From positions 124,001 to 188,000 of the forward strand of contig DAOKZI010000004.1 of assembly GCA_035325705.1 (NCBI GenBank): DNA of 64,000 bases, given 5' to 3'. The stretch comes from Ga0077536 sp035325705. Its GTDB lineage: Bacteria; Pseudomonadota; Gammaproteobacteria; Ga0077536. Position 1 is the stretch's first letter; every line of letters starts with the position of its first letter. The position numbers were made by a program, and so were the translations under genes. This document shows, piece after piece, positions 55,582-64,000 of the stretch. The notes under the pieces are model-generated. The model was not told where the DNA came from, searched no databases, and saw only the letters and a list, made by a program, of their open reading frames with translations.

Positions 55582-57189
55582 TCAGAATCGCAGTACGCCG
55601 TAACCGGGCTCACCGAGCGGTGCGTTCAGCGACGCGCTGATCGCGATGCCGAGCGCGTTGCGGGTGTCGCGCGGATCGAGAATGCCATCGTCCCACAGTT
55701 CGGACGTCGAATAGTAGGCGGAGAGCTGTTCCTGGTAGGCCTTCAGCGTCTCCTGGTAGACGCCGTCGATAACCGCGGGATCCAGCGCCTGTCCGTTGCG
55801 CTCGAGCTGGCGCATCTTGACCTCGGCCAGCGTCTTCGCCGCCTGCTCGCCGCCCATGACGCCGATCTGGTGATTGGGCCAGGAGAACAGGAAGCGCGCG
55901 TCGAAGGCGCGGCCGCACATGCCGTAGTTGCCGGCGCCGAAGGAGCCGTGGCACATCACGGTGAACTTCGGCACGCGGCTGCAGGCTTGCGTCATGATCA
56001 TCTTCGCGCCGTCCTTGGTGATGCCGCGCGCCTCGTACTCCTTGCCGACCATGTAGCCGGTGATGTTCTGCAGGAACACCAGCGGCGTCGCGTTCTGGTT
56101 GCACAGCTCGATGAAGTGCGCGCCCTTCAGCGCGGAGTCGTTGAACAGCACGCCGTTGTTGGCGAGGATGCCGACCTTGTAGCCCCAGAGGTTCGCGTAA
56201 CCGCAAACCAGCGTCGTGCCGTAGGCGGGCTGGTACTCGTGGAAGCGGCTGCCGTCGACGAGGCGCGCGATCACCTCGCGCATGTCGAAGCCGCGCTTGA
56301 TGTCGTCGGGCACGATGCCGAGCAGCTCGTCCGGATCGTAGTACGGCGCCTCGACCGGGTCGCGCTGGAGCGGCCACTTCTGCGGCCGCTCCCACTGCGC
56401 GACGATTTCGCGGCCGATCGCGATCGCCTCGGCTTCCGAGCTCGCCGGATAGTCGCAGGTGCCGCTGATCTGCGTGTGCAGATCGCAGCCGCCCAGCTCG
56501 TCGACCGTCACGACCTCGCCGGTGGCCGCCTTCACCAGCGGCGGACCGCCGAGGAAGACTGCGCCCGTGCCGCGCACGATCACCGCATAGTCCGACAGCC
56601 CCGGAATGTAGGCGCCGCCCGCGGTGCAGTGACCGAACACCATCGCGAGCTGCTTGACGCCCATGCGCGAGAGCAGCGACTGGTTGCGGAAGATGCGGCC
56701 CGCCATGTAGCGATCCGGGAAGAGCTCGGACTGCAGCGGCAGGAAGCCGCCGGCGCTGTCGCACAGGTGCACCACCGGCAGGCGGTTCTCGATCGCGATG
56801 TCGAGGCAGCGCACGATCTTCTTGATCGTCAGCGGATACCAGGCGCCGCCCTTGACGCTCGAATCATCGGCGTGAACGATGACCTCGCGGCCGCTGACGA
56901 TGCCGATGCCGACGATGCAGCTCGCGCCCGGCGCCTCGCCGTCGTAGGCCATGTTCGCCGCCAGCGTCGACAGCTCGAGGAAAGGCGTGCCGGGATCGAG
57001 CAGCTTCTCCACGCGCTCGCGCGGCAGCAGCTTGCCCTGCTTCGCGAGCCGCTCGATGTCGCGGGCCGGACGCTGGTGGCGCGCGTCGTGCTGCTTGCGG
57101 TGGAACTCGGCGAGACGCGCGCGGCTGGCCGCGTAGTTGCGCTTGAATTCGGCGCCGGCGGTGTTGAGAGACGACTGGATCCGGGCCAT
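55582..57189 (-). CDS. Acyl-CoA carboxylase carboxyltransferase subunit, MCC/GCC-beta type
   Basis: A 535-residue carboxyltransferase that moves carboxyl from biotin to an acyl-CoA. Motifs: KLLPRERVEKLLDPGTPFLELS, HLCDSAGGFLPLQSELFPDR, FGHCTAGGAYIPGLSDYAVIV, the second half KGAHFIELCNQNATPLVFLQNITGYMVG, GSFGAGNYGMCGRAFDARFLFSWP and MGGEQAAKTLAEV. This is the 3-methylcrotonyl-/geranyl-CoA carboxylase beta class rather than propionyl-CoA type. The exact acyl group cannot be read. It is followed upstream by a separate biotin carrier (gap 6 bases) and biotin carboxylase. Confidence 0.93.
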   Translation of the reverse strand: MARIQSSLNTAGAEFKRNYAASRARLAEFHRKQHDARHQRPARDIERLAKQGKLLPRERVEKLLDPGTPFLELSTLAANMAYDGEAPGASCIVGIGIVSGREVIVHADDSSVKGGAWYPLTIKKIVRCLDIAIENRLPVVHLCDSAGGFLPLQSELFPDRYMAGRIFRNQSLLSRMGVKQLAMVFGHCTAGGAYIPGLSDYAVIVRGTGAVFLGGPPLVKAATGEVVTVDELGGCDLHTQISGTCDYPASSEAEAIAIGREIVAQWERPQKWPLQRDPVEAPYYDPDELLGIVPDDIKRGFDMREVIARLVDGSRFHEYQPAYGTTLVCGYANLWGYKVGILANNGVLFNDSALKGAHFIELCNQNATPLVFLQNITGYMVGKEYEARGITKDGAKMIMTQACSRVPKFTVMCHGSFGAGNYGMCGRAFDARFLFSWPNHQIGVMGGEQAAKTLAEVKMRQLERNGQALDPAVIDGVYQETLKAYQEQLSAYYSTSELWDDGILDPRDTRNALGIAISASLNAPLGEPGYGVLRF

Positions 57190-57195
57190 CGGCGA

Positions 57196-57687
57196 CTACT
57201 CCGGCGCGCGCAGCGAAACGAGCAGCGCGCCTTTTTGGAACGGCGCATTCCTGGCGACGTGAACGGCCTCGACGACGCCGGCGCGGTGGGCGACCAGCGT
57301 CAACTGCATCTTCATCGACTCGATGACGAGCAGCGTGTCGCCGGCGGCGATCTCGCGCCCCGCCCCGGCCTGCACGTCGACGACGACGCCCGGCATGTCG
57401 GCGCGCACCTCGTTGCCCGCGTTGCCGCCCTGCGCGGCCGCCGTCACCGCCTCCGTGTAGCCGACGCTGTGCGTGCGGCCGCCGAGGGTGAGCTGCACGC
57501 GCTCGCCTTCGCGGGCGCGGAACACTTCGTGGTCGACGCCGTCGATACTGACGATCACCGCGCCGTCGCGGCCCTCGCGCTCGCTCACGGCGTAGTCGCG
57601 ACCGGCTATGCTCACGCGCAGCAGCGGGCGCCGCGCGCGAATGTCGAGCTCGACGGCGCGGTCTTCGTGTACGAGTCGAATGCCCAC
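57196..57687 (-). CDS. Separate biotin carboxyl carrier protein of the acyl-CoA carboxylase
   Basis: A 163-residue protein whose C-terminal 70 residues are a biotinyl domain with the biotin-accepting Lys126 in ESMKMQ, plus ADMPGVVVDVQAGAG and PFQKGALLVSL. The N-terminal 85 residues (strands such as RPLLRVSIAGRDYAV and IVSIDGVDHEVFRA) probably correspond to the BT domain that joins biotin carboxylase to carrier in fused alpha subunits. So the usual alpha chain is here cut into two genes. Gaps are 9 bases to the biotin carboxylase gene and 6 to the beta gene, consistent with one complex. Confidence 0.9.
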   Translation of the reverse strand: MGIRLVHEDRAVELDIRARRPLLRVSIAGRDYAVSEREGRDGAVIVSIDGVDHEVFRAREGERVQLTLGGRTHSVGYTEAVTAAAQGGNAGNEVRADMPGVVVDVQAGAGREIAAGDTLLVIESMKMQLTLVAHRAGVVEAVHVARNAPFQKGALLVSLRAPE

Positions 57688-57696
57688 GGATCTCCC

Positions 57697-59169
<1,473 letters not shown>

Positions 59170-59234
59170 GCGGAGGCTCCGGTTCGGATCGTCGCGAATC
59201 CATATGCCTGCGTTTTCCGGTATGCCCTGAATGG

Positions 59235-59358
59235 GCCACCGAGAACACAGAGAACACAGAGATGAAGAGAGATTGGGAGAGGGACGGCAGCCCCGTTCGT
59301 TTCCGAGCAGGCTCGGGCCAACTCCTTTCCCCTCTGTGTTCTCTGTGTTCTCGGTGGC
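59235..59358. repeat. CACAGAG-family perfect inverted repeat
   Basis: Arms of 27 bases, 59235-59261 (GCCACCGAGAACACAGAG...) and 59332-59358, are perfect inverted copies separated by 70 bases. The element lies between the TetR gene and the first carboxylase gene, in the 217-base gap that should contain the operon promoter or leader. Confidence 0.9.
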
Positions 59359-59386
59359 ATATAGGGCACATCGAGCATGCGCAGAC

Positions 59387-60121
59387 TCATGACTGCGAGG
59401 ACTCCAGCCGGTCGAGCGCACTTTCGAGGCGATCGGCGAGGCGAGCCAGGCGTTGCTCGATCGCTTCCTCGTCGGCCGTGCGCGCGATGCCGCGGACGAT
59501 GAGGCTGCAGAAGCTGTCGGCGACGCTGCCGGGGGCGAGCGGCTTCTGGCGTGCGAGGAACTGCCAGGCGTGGTGCTCGAGGCCGCCGAAGACGGCGTCG
59601 CGGACCAGCGTGACGGGCAGCTCCGCGCGGAAGACGCCGCGTTCGATGCCTTCTTCTATCACGCGCGTCATGTACGCGGTGTATTCGCGGTTGAGCTCGA
59701 ACACCGGCGAACCGCGGTAGTCGTCGAGCACGCGCACTTCGCGGAAGAAGACCCGGCACAGCGCGGGGTCGGCTTCGATGATCGACAGGTGATGCCAGAT
59801 CAGGTAGCGCAGCTTCTGCACCGGATCGTCGAGCTGCTCGAGATGAGCAAGGAGATCGGCCGTGAACGATGCATACCATTCCGCCATCACCGTGTAGAGC
59901 AGCTCGCGCTTGCTCGCGAACATCTTGTAGATCGTCGGCTCCGCGATGCCGGCGGCAGCCGCGATGTCGGCCATCGTCGCGCGTTCGTAGCCCAGCCGTG
60001 CGAAGGCGTCCTTGGCCGCGCGACAGATCTCCAGCGTGCGCTCCGCGCGCGGCCGCCGGCTGGCGCGAGGCGCTCGCCCGGCGAGCCTGCGGGCTGATTT
60101 CGGCTGCGGGAGCGGCGACAT
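59387..60121 (-). CDS. TetR-family transcriptional regulator
   Basis: A 244-residue one-component repressor. The DNA-binding helix-turn-helix is ICRAAKDAFARLGYERATMADIAAAAGIAEPTIYKMFASKRELLY (about 28-72), preceded by a basic arm. The C-terminal ligand-binding half (LAHLEQLDDPVQKLRYLIWHHLSIIEADP...) is helical. It sits directly upstream of and codirectional with the carboxylase operon, separated by the inverted repeat, so it probably controls that operon in response to an acyl-CoA, as LiuR/AtuR-type regulators do. Target and ligand are inferred. ATG 60121 is used. Confidence 0.88.
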   Translation of the reverse strand: MSPLPQPKSARRLAGRAPRASRRPRAERTLEICRAAKDAFARLGYERATMADIAAAAGIAEPTIYKMFASKRELLYTVMAEWYASFTADLLAHLEQLDDPVQKLRYLIWHHLSIIEADPALCRVFFREVRVLDDYRGSPVFELNREYTAYMTRVIEEGIERGVFRAELPVTLVRDAVFGGLEHHAWQFLARQKPLAPGSVADSFCSLIVRGIARTADEEAIEQRLARLADRLESALDRLESSQS

Positions 60122-60283
60122 GCGGCGCAGCCTAACGTCCCTGCACAGGCCTTGGCAAGGGAGACTCACTAACGTGCGGTCTTGCGGGGTTCGGTGCGCT
60201 GCGTGCGGGGCTAGGGCGTCGATATTCGAGTGAGCCAGCCTTACTTTGCGGGGGAGGCGGATTGCCGGGCCGGACGTGCCGAA

Positions 60284-60524
60284 CCCCGGATTCGCTGCGC
60301 TCATCCGGGCTACAAGAAGTTCGTAGCCCGGAAGGAGCGAAGCGGAATCCGGGTACGGCCGCAGGCCGTTGGCGGCGGTGACGAGAAGCATCCAGCGCGA
60401 TAAGCGCGGTGTGCGCTGGCCTTCGCCGTGCCAACGCCTTCCCGGATTCCGCGTCGCTGCGCGCTGCTCCTTCCGGGCTACGAGCACAGCTTTTTGTAGC
60501 CCGGATGAGCGCAGCGAATCCGGG
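60284..60524. repeat. GTAG-REP cluster, four units
   Basis: Inverted unit 60284-60313, forward 60323-60352, inverted about 60441-60481 and forward 60496-60524. The middle pair encloses a roughly 90-base core different from that of the 8.4 kb element. The rest of the gap 60122-60577 shows no gene; the TetR promoter should lie just right of 60121. Confidence 0.8.
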
Positions 60525-60577
60525 GTTCGGCCCAACGAATCTTCCGGCGCGACGCACGAGACAGGATTCGATGGGAC

Positions 60578-61579
60578 TTACAGCGGATACCCCGCCGGCA
60601 CGCCGTCGACGAGGCGCTCGACGTATTCGGTCATGCCGAAGCCCTGGCGGCCGTCCCATTCGAGCTCGGTAAAGCATTCGGCGATGCGCGATTCGAGCAC
60701 CGCGCCACCCTCCTCGCGGCGGTTGCGCAGCGGCGCGCAGTTGAGGATGCGGCCGCGGATGACGGCACTGCGCCGCGCGGTGCGCGCCGTGAGGATGAAG
60801 CTCACCGGATCCTTCGCGTCGTTCCACTCGTTGTGGACGTCGAGATCCGCGATCTCCTCGTAGCGATCGCCGATCTGCAGCACGCCGCCGCGGCGCACGG
60901 CGCCGTCGCGGTTGGCAATCTTGAGCAGCATGATCCCGCGCTCCGCGCCGAAGTTCGCCATGTACAGTCGATCGAAGAGGATGTTCTGCCAGTAGCGCGG
61001 GCCCCAGGAGTGATCGCGCCAACCGTAGCCGTCGACGGGCCAGGTTTCGTCGCCGATGCGGATCTCGCCCGTCACGCGCGTGTGCTGATTGAAGTGACCC
61101 AGCGAGAAGTCGCGGCCGTAGAGCGTCGGCTGCGCCGGATCTTTGGGCACGCCGCCGTGCACGGGCGAGGTGCCGACGTGCTGCCACCGCACGCTCGCCG
61201 GTGCGCGCCGCGCTTCGGCGAAGAGGCGCTTGGGTGAGCGCAGCAGGCCCGGATCGCCGATCACCAGCAGCTCACCGGTGTAGCGCATCTCGAGCTCGCG
61301 CAGCGGCTCGCGGACTTCGACCGACAGACCGCCCGCCTCGAAGGCTTCGTTGTGCGCGATCGCGGGGCGCTGGAACTGGCAGGCGATGCGCCCGTCGGGC
61401 AGATACAGGCACACCGACAGCTCCGCATGGCCTTCGTTGACGCGATTGCCGAGACGCATCCAGCCGCTCATGCGGCGCGCGGGATCAAAAGCGTTCACGT
61501 AGACGCTTTCGTTGAAATTCGATTCCGCGGTCGGCGCGTGGGGAAATTCGTCCGTCGGTGACAGGGCGTAATGGCTCAT
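60578..61579 (-). CDS. CrtC/AttH-like (DUF7064-type) protein, second paralogue
   Basis: A 333-residue paralogue of the protein at 54529, with GRDFSLGHFNQHTRV, GYGWRDHSWGPRYWQN, RLGNRVNEGHAELSVCLYLPDGRIACQFQRP and the same ending (GMTEYVERLVDGVPAGYPL). Length is identical and similarity runs the full length, so it is a duplication with divergence. It is transcribed away from the LLM oxidoreductase gene across a 232-base shared promoter region, and is separate from the carboxylase operon. Function not established; a hydratase-like or ligand-binding role on an isoprenoid is a guess. Confidence 0.75.
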   Translation of the reverse strand: MSHYALSPTDEFPHAPTAESNFNESVYVNAFDPARRMSGWMRLGNRVNEGHAELSVCLYLPDGRIACQFQRPAIAHNEAFEAGGLSVEVREPLRELEMRYTGELLVIGDPGLLRSPKRLFAEARRAPASVRWQHVGTSPVHGGVPKDPAQPTLYGRDFSLGHFNQHTRVTGEIRIGDETWPVDGYGWRDHSWGPRYWQNILFDRLYMANFGAERGIMLLKIANRDGAVRRGGVLQIGDRYEEIADLDVHNEWNDAKDPVSFILTARTARRSAVIRGRILNCAPLRNRREEGGAVLESRIAECFTELEWDGRQGFGMTEYVERLVDGVPAGYPL

Positions 61580-61811
61580 GGAAGCCCTCCTCGCGGCGCG
61601 CGGCCGTCGTTGGCAGGCCGCCCGGGCTCGCGCTACGCTGCCCGGACGGCGGGGACCGGCGGCGAAATCGCGCCGCAGTGCGCACGCGCGATTAGCGCCA
61701 GCCGGATGAAGCAGGCACGAGGCCCGCTGCGCAAGCTTAGCGACGGCGGCCGCGGCCTGACCACCGTTCCGACATCAACAAACGAAGCACAACGGCAACG
61801 AGGGAAGACAG

Positions 61812-62834
61812 ATGCGATTTGGCTTTATGGAAGACTTCCGCAATCCCGTGAAATGGCGCAAGCCCTTTCCCGCGTTCTACGACGCGATCCTCGAGCAGAT
61901 CGTGCGCGCGGAAGCGCTCGGCTACGACAACGTCTGGCTCACCGAGCACCACTTCACCGAGGACGGCTACAACCCGGCCCTGATGACAACGGCGGCGGCG
62001 ATCGCGACGCGCACGAGCCGCATCCGGATCGGCAGCTTCATCCTGCTGCTTCCCTTCATCCACCCCGTGCGCGCGGCCGAGGACGTCACTTGCGCGGACA
62101 TCTTCTCCAACGGCCGCATCGATCTCGGCATCGGCCAGGGCTATTCGTATCACGAGTGGAACGCGTTCTGTATGAACCGCAGCGAACGCGGCTCGCGCAT
62201 GCGCGAAGGCATCGAGCTGATGGTCAAGCTCTTCACAGAAGACAAGGTGAGCTTCGACGGCAAATACACGCAGGTGAAGGACATGACGCTGTCGCCGAAG
62301 CCGGTGCAGCAGCCCTATCCGCCGATCTGGATCGGCGCCCGCGGGCCCAAGGCGATCAAGCGCGCGGCCGAGATGGGCTATCACCTGATGGGCACGCTGG
62401 GCCCGGATCCGGCGCCGCTGTACCTCGACACGCTGAAGGCGACGGGCCGCAATCCGGCGGACTTCAAGATCGCGCAGCTACGCATGGTCTATTGCGCGGA
62501 GAAGGAAGATCAAGCCTGGGAGGAATGCCAGCATCACCTCTTCCATCTCTTCGACTTCTACCACGACATCCTCGCCGAAGCGAAGGACGCCGAAGGCGAC
62601 GACGCGCCGCTGCCGATCACCCGCGCCGAGGACATCCGCCACTCGCCGCTCGCCGAGCACTTGATGATCGGCACGCCGGATCGGGTCGCGCGCAAGATGG
62701 AGAAGTTCGTGCAGCAGTACAAGTGCACGGATTTCATCATGGACTGTCAGTTCCCGGGCCTCGATCCGCGCAAGGGCACGCGCTCGCTGGAGCTGTTCGC
62801 GCAGGAAGTGATGCCGGCGTTCAGGAACGCGTGA
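61812..62834 (+). CDS. LLM-class flavin-dependent oxidoreductase
   Basis: A 340-residue luciferase-like TIM-barrel enzyme using reduced flavin (FMN or F420-type). It shows EALGYDNVWLTEHHFTEDGYNPALMTTAAAIATRTSRIRIGS, DIFSNGRIDLGIGQGYSYHEW, MREGIELMVKLFTEDKVSFDGKYTQ, PIWIGARGPKAIKRAAEMGYHLMG and LMIGTPDRVARKMEKF. A reductase partner is not adjacent. GAGGGAAGACAG precedes the ATG. Divergent from the second CrtC/AttH-like gene, it may be an oxygenase of the same catabolic programme. Confidence 0.9.
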   Translation: MRFGFMEDFRNPVKWRKPFPAFYDAILEQIVRAEALGYDNVWLTEHHFTEDGYNPALMTTAAAIATRTSRIRIGSFILLLPFIHPVRAAEDVTCADIFSNGRIDLGIGQGYSYHEWNAFCMNRSERGSRMREGIELMVKLFTEDKVSFDGKYTQVKDMTLSPKPVQQPYPPIWIGARGPKAIKRAAEMGYHLMGTLGPDPAPLYLDTLKATGRNPADFKIAQLRMVYCAEKEDQAWEECQHHLFHLFDFYHDILAEAKDAEGDDAPLPITRAEDIRHSPLAEHLMIGTPDRVARKMEKFVQQYKCTDFIMDCQFPGLDPRKGTRSLELFAQEVMPAFRNA

Positions 62835-62868
62835 GGGAGGACGAGGCGCGCGACATCGTGCGCCTCGT

Positions 62869-63006
62869 CGTCCGGGTGCAACATAGCGAAACCCGGGATC
62901 TTCATCGCGGCGATATGTCCGATCCCGGATTCGCTGTGCTCATCCGGGCTACAAGATTCGACGCCTCGTCATTTCGTAGCCCGGGTGCAGCGGAGCGGAA
63001 CCCGGG
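62869..63006. repeat. GTAG-REP cluster, three units
   Basis: A partial forward unit ending at 62897, an inverted unit 62924-62952 and a forward unit 62976-63006, with the short core ATCTTCATCGCGGCGATATG between the first two. It lies between the convergent LLM and SRPBCC genes. Confidence 0.8.
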
Positions 63007-63021
63007 ATCTTCGAGCCGCTC

Positions 63022-63438
63022 CTACTTCGCGATCGCGTCGATGATCGCGTTGTACAGTCCCGCCAGCATCGTCTTCACCTCGGCCTCCGGTGCGCCCTTG
63101 GCGACCCAGTTGCTGCCGTAGGCGATGTAGGTGCCGCCGTTCGGCGCGTCTTCGAGCTGCACGACCGCGTGGTAGTGATCCAAGGGCAGCGGCGAGTCGG
63201 CGACGATCGAGTACGAGAACAGATGCCCATCGTAGGTCGCCTCCAGGCGTTCGACGACCTTGCCGGGCTGGCCCTTGAGCACGATGTGCCGGCAGCACCC
63301 GATACCCGAGCCTTCGAGCGCGATGCTTTCGATCGCATCGGGCAGGAATTTGTCGAGGCCGCCGAAATCGACGAGCGCGGCGTAGACCTTCGAACGCGGC
63401 ACGGCGACCGTGCGCTCCACCAGAACCGAATAAGCCAT
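63022..63438 (-). CDS. SRPBCC-fold protein (cytoplasmic)
   Basis: A 138-residue ligand-binding START-like protein without signal peptide. AYSVLVERTVAVPRSKVYAALVDFGGLDKFLPDAIESI is the classic polyketide-cyclase/SRPBCC opening. GSGIGCCRHIVLKGQPGKVVERLEATYD, FSYSIVADSPLPLDHYHAVVQLED and the C-terminal helix AEVKTMLAGLYNAIIDAIAK complete the fold. A textbook AAGGAGGT ribosome site precedes ATG 63438. The ligand is unknown. It may belong to the LLM/CrtC-like group of hydrophobic-compound genes, though the next gene upstream is ilvE. Confidence 0.88.
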   Translation of the reverse strand: MAYSVLVERTVAVPRSKVYAALVDFGGLDKFLPDAIESIALEGSGIGCCRHIVLKGQPGKVVERLEATYDGHLFSYSIVADSPLPLDHYHAVVQLEDAPNGGTYIAYGSNWVAKGAPEAEVKTMLAGLYNAIIDAIAK

Positions 63439-63498
63439 GTCGACCTCCTTTATACGTTCTTTCGATGCACTTCCCACGCGGCGGCGCCGCGCATTGGA

Positions 63499-64000
63499 TC
63501 AGTCGCCGCGTATGGGCACGTTGCGTGTCCAGCCGTGGCGATCGGGCAGCCTGCCGAACTGGATGCCCGTGAGTTCCTCGTAGAGCCTGCGCGCGACCGG
63601 GCCCGGCTCGCCGCCGTTCAGCACGATGTCGCGCTCCTGGTAGCGCAGGCGGCCGACCGGCGCGATCACCGCGCCCGTGCCCATGCCGAAGACCTCGGTG
63701 ATCCGGCCGCGCGCGATGTCTTCCAGCACTTCGAGAAAATCGATGCGCGCTTCCTCGGCCTCGAGCCCGAGATCGCGGGCGAGCGTCAGCACCGACTCGC
63801 GCGTCACGCCGTGCAGGATCGCACCGGACAGCGCCGGCGTGCGCAAGCGCCCGCCGTCGTAGACGAAGGCGATGTTCATCGCGCCGACTTCATCGACGTA
63901 GCGGCGTTCGACCGCGTCCAGCCACAGCACCTGCTGATAGCCCTGCGCAATCGCGATCTCGGTGGCCTTGACGCTGCCGGCGTAGTTGCCCGGCGTCTTC
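63499..64000 (-). CDS. ilvE: Branched-chain amino acid aminotransferase (N-terminal part beyond window)
   Basis: Fold-type IV PLP enzyme for the last step of valine, leucine and isoleucine synthesis or the first of their breakdown. The visible C-terminal part reads KTPGNYAGSVKATEIAIAQG from the window edge, then QVLWLDAVERRYVDEVGAMNIAFV, ALSGAILHGVTRESVLTLARDLG, EVFGMGTGAVIAPVGRL and the end LYEELTGIQFGRLPDRHGW. This is the longer (type II) BCAT form. The PLP lysine and N-terminal domain lie past position 64000. It ends 60 bases before the SRPBCC start. Confidence 0.92.
   Translation of the reverse strand, partial: KTPGNYAGSVKATEIAIAQGYQQVLWLDAVERRYVDEVGAMNIAFVYDGGRLRTPALSGAILHGVTRESVLTLARDLGLEAEEARIDFLEVLEDIARGRITEVFGMGTGAVIAPVGRLRYQERDIVLNGGEPGPVARRLYEELTGIQFGRLPDRHGWTRNVPIRGD

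Noticed and set aside
55582..57189. Assigning the carboxylase specifically to 3-methylcrotonyl-CoA or geranyl-CoA
   Set aside because: The deciding active-site substitution needs an alignment I cannot run, and both enzymes share the visible motifs.

Overview
The window is a chromosomal segment of a high-G+C (roughly two thirds G+C by eye) Gram-negative bacterium, most likely a gammaproteobacterium of the Steroidobacterales/Nevskiales kind. Support comes from an outer-membrane LpxR-like lipid A deacylase, a LolC/E-type lipoprotein permease, an icd-aceK pair, a FeoA-FeoA-FeoB iron transporter, class I fumarase, ETF/ETF-QO and a large acyl-CoA degradation cluster, plus intergenic repeats of the GTAG-REP type common in such genomes. 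The taxonomic placement is inference. Gene density is high; many neighbours overlap by GTGA or ATGA, and GTG starts are frequent. I see no rRNA, tRNA, CRISPR array, transposase or prophage.

1-9.4 kb: partial msrA, a periplasmic glutathione peroxidase, an LpxR-like deacylase, a small unknown gene with its own promoter, an orphan LolC/E permease, a nucleotidyltransferase, DUF2237, an SDR, a receiver-PAS protein, a divergent PilZ protein, a small membrane protein and a small HTH protein. 9.9-20.5 kb: glycerate kinase, giant helicase Lhr, TrmO, an IalB-like protein, DUF192 coupled to photolyase, and a coupled SRPBCC/YVTN-propeller pair. 20.5-26 kb: a YeeZ-like protein with an alpha/beta hydrolase, then a histidine kinase coupled to a REC-PAS-GGDEF-EAL regulator.

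26-36.4 kb: icd-aceK, Fur-controlled feoA-feoA-feoB, DAHP synthase followed by a three-gene FecCD-type ABC importer, and a PAPS-reductase-like gene. 36.9-41 kb: a minus-strand operon maiA, acetoacetate-CoA ligase, class I fumarase. Together these process the end products of homogentisate/tyrosine breakdown. 41.4-43.1 kb: two PilZ-like proteins, a multi-hairpin intergenic element and a PaaG-like isomerase.

43.5-48.9 kb: an electron-transfer operon etfB-etfA-etfQO-fdx-fdr-fdx. 50.1-59.2 kb: a nine-gene minus-strand operon encoding a three-part biotin-dependent acyl-CoA carboxylase (separate biotin carboxylase, biotin carrier and carboxyltransferase), a CrtC/AttH-like protein, an ACAD10-like phosphotransferase with its DUF6285 partner, a crotonase, an isovaleryl-CoA-dehydrogenase-like enzyme and an SDR that has lost its catalytic residues. 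A TetR gene lies just upstream, and a second CrtC/AttH-like paralogue stands back to back with an LLM flavin oxidoreductase. The ETF system would take electrons from the acyl-CoA dehydrogenase, and the acetoacetate ligase could recover acetoacetate, so I read 36.9-62.8 kb as a catabolic region for branched/isoprenoid or other hydrophobic acids (substrate unknown). The window ends in a partial branched-chain aminotransferase gene.

Intergenic DNA is rich in inverted repeats of several families: GTAG-REP pairs, a GTAGGTTGGG family, and CACAGAG/CACGGAG inverted arms. One longer composite element is present twice, in opposite orientations (8.4-8.7 kb and 36.6-36.9 kb).
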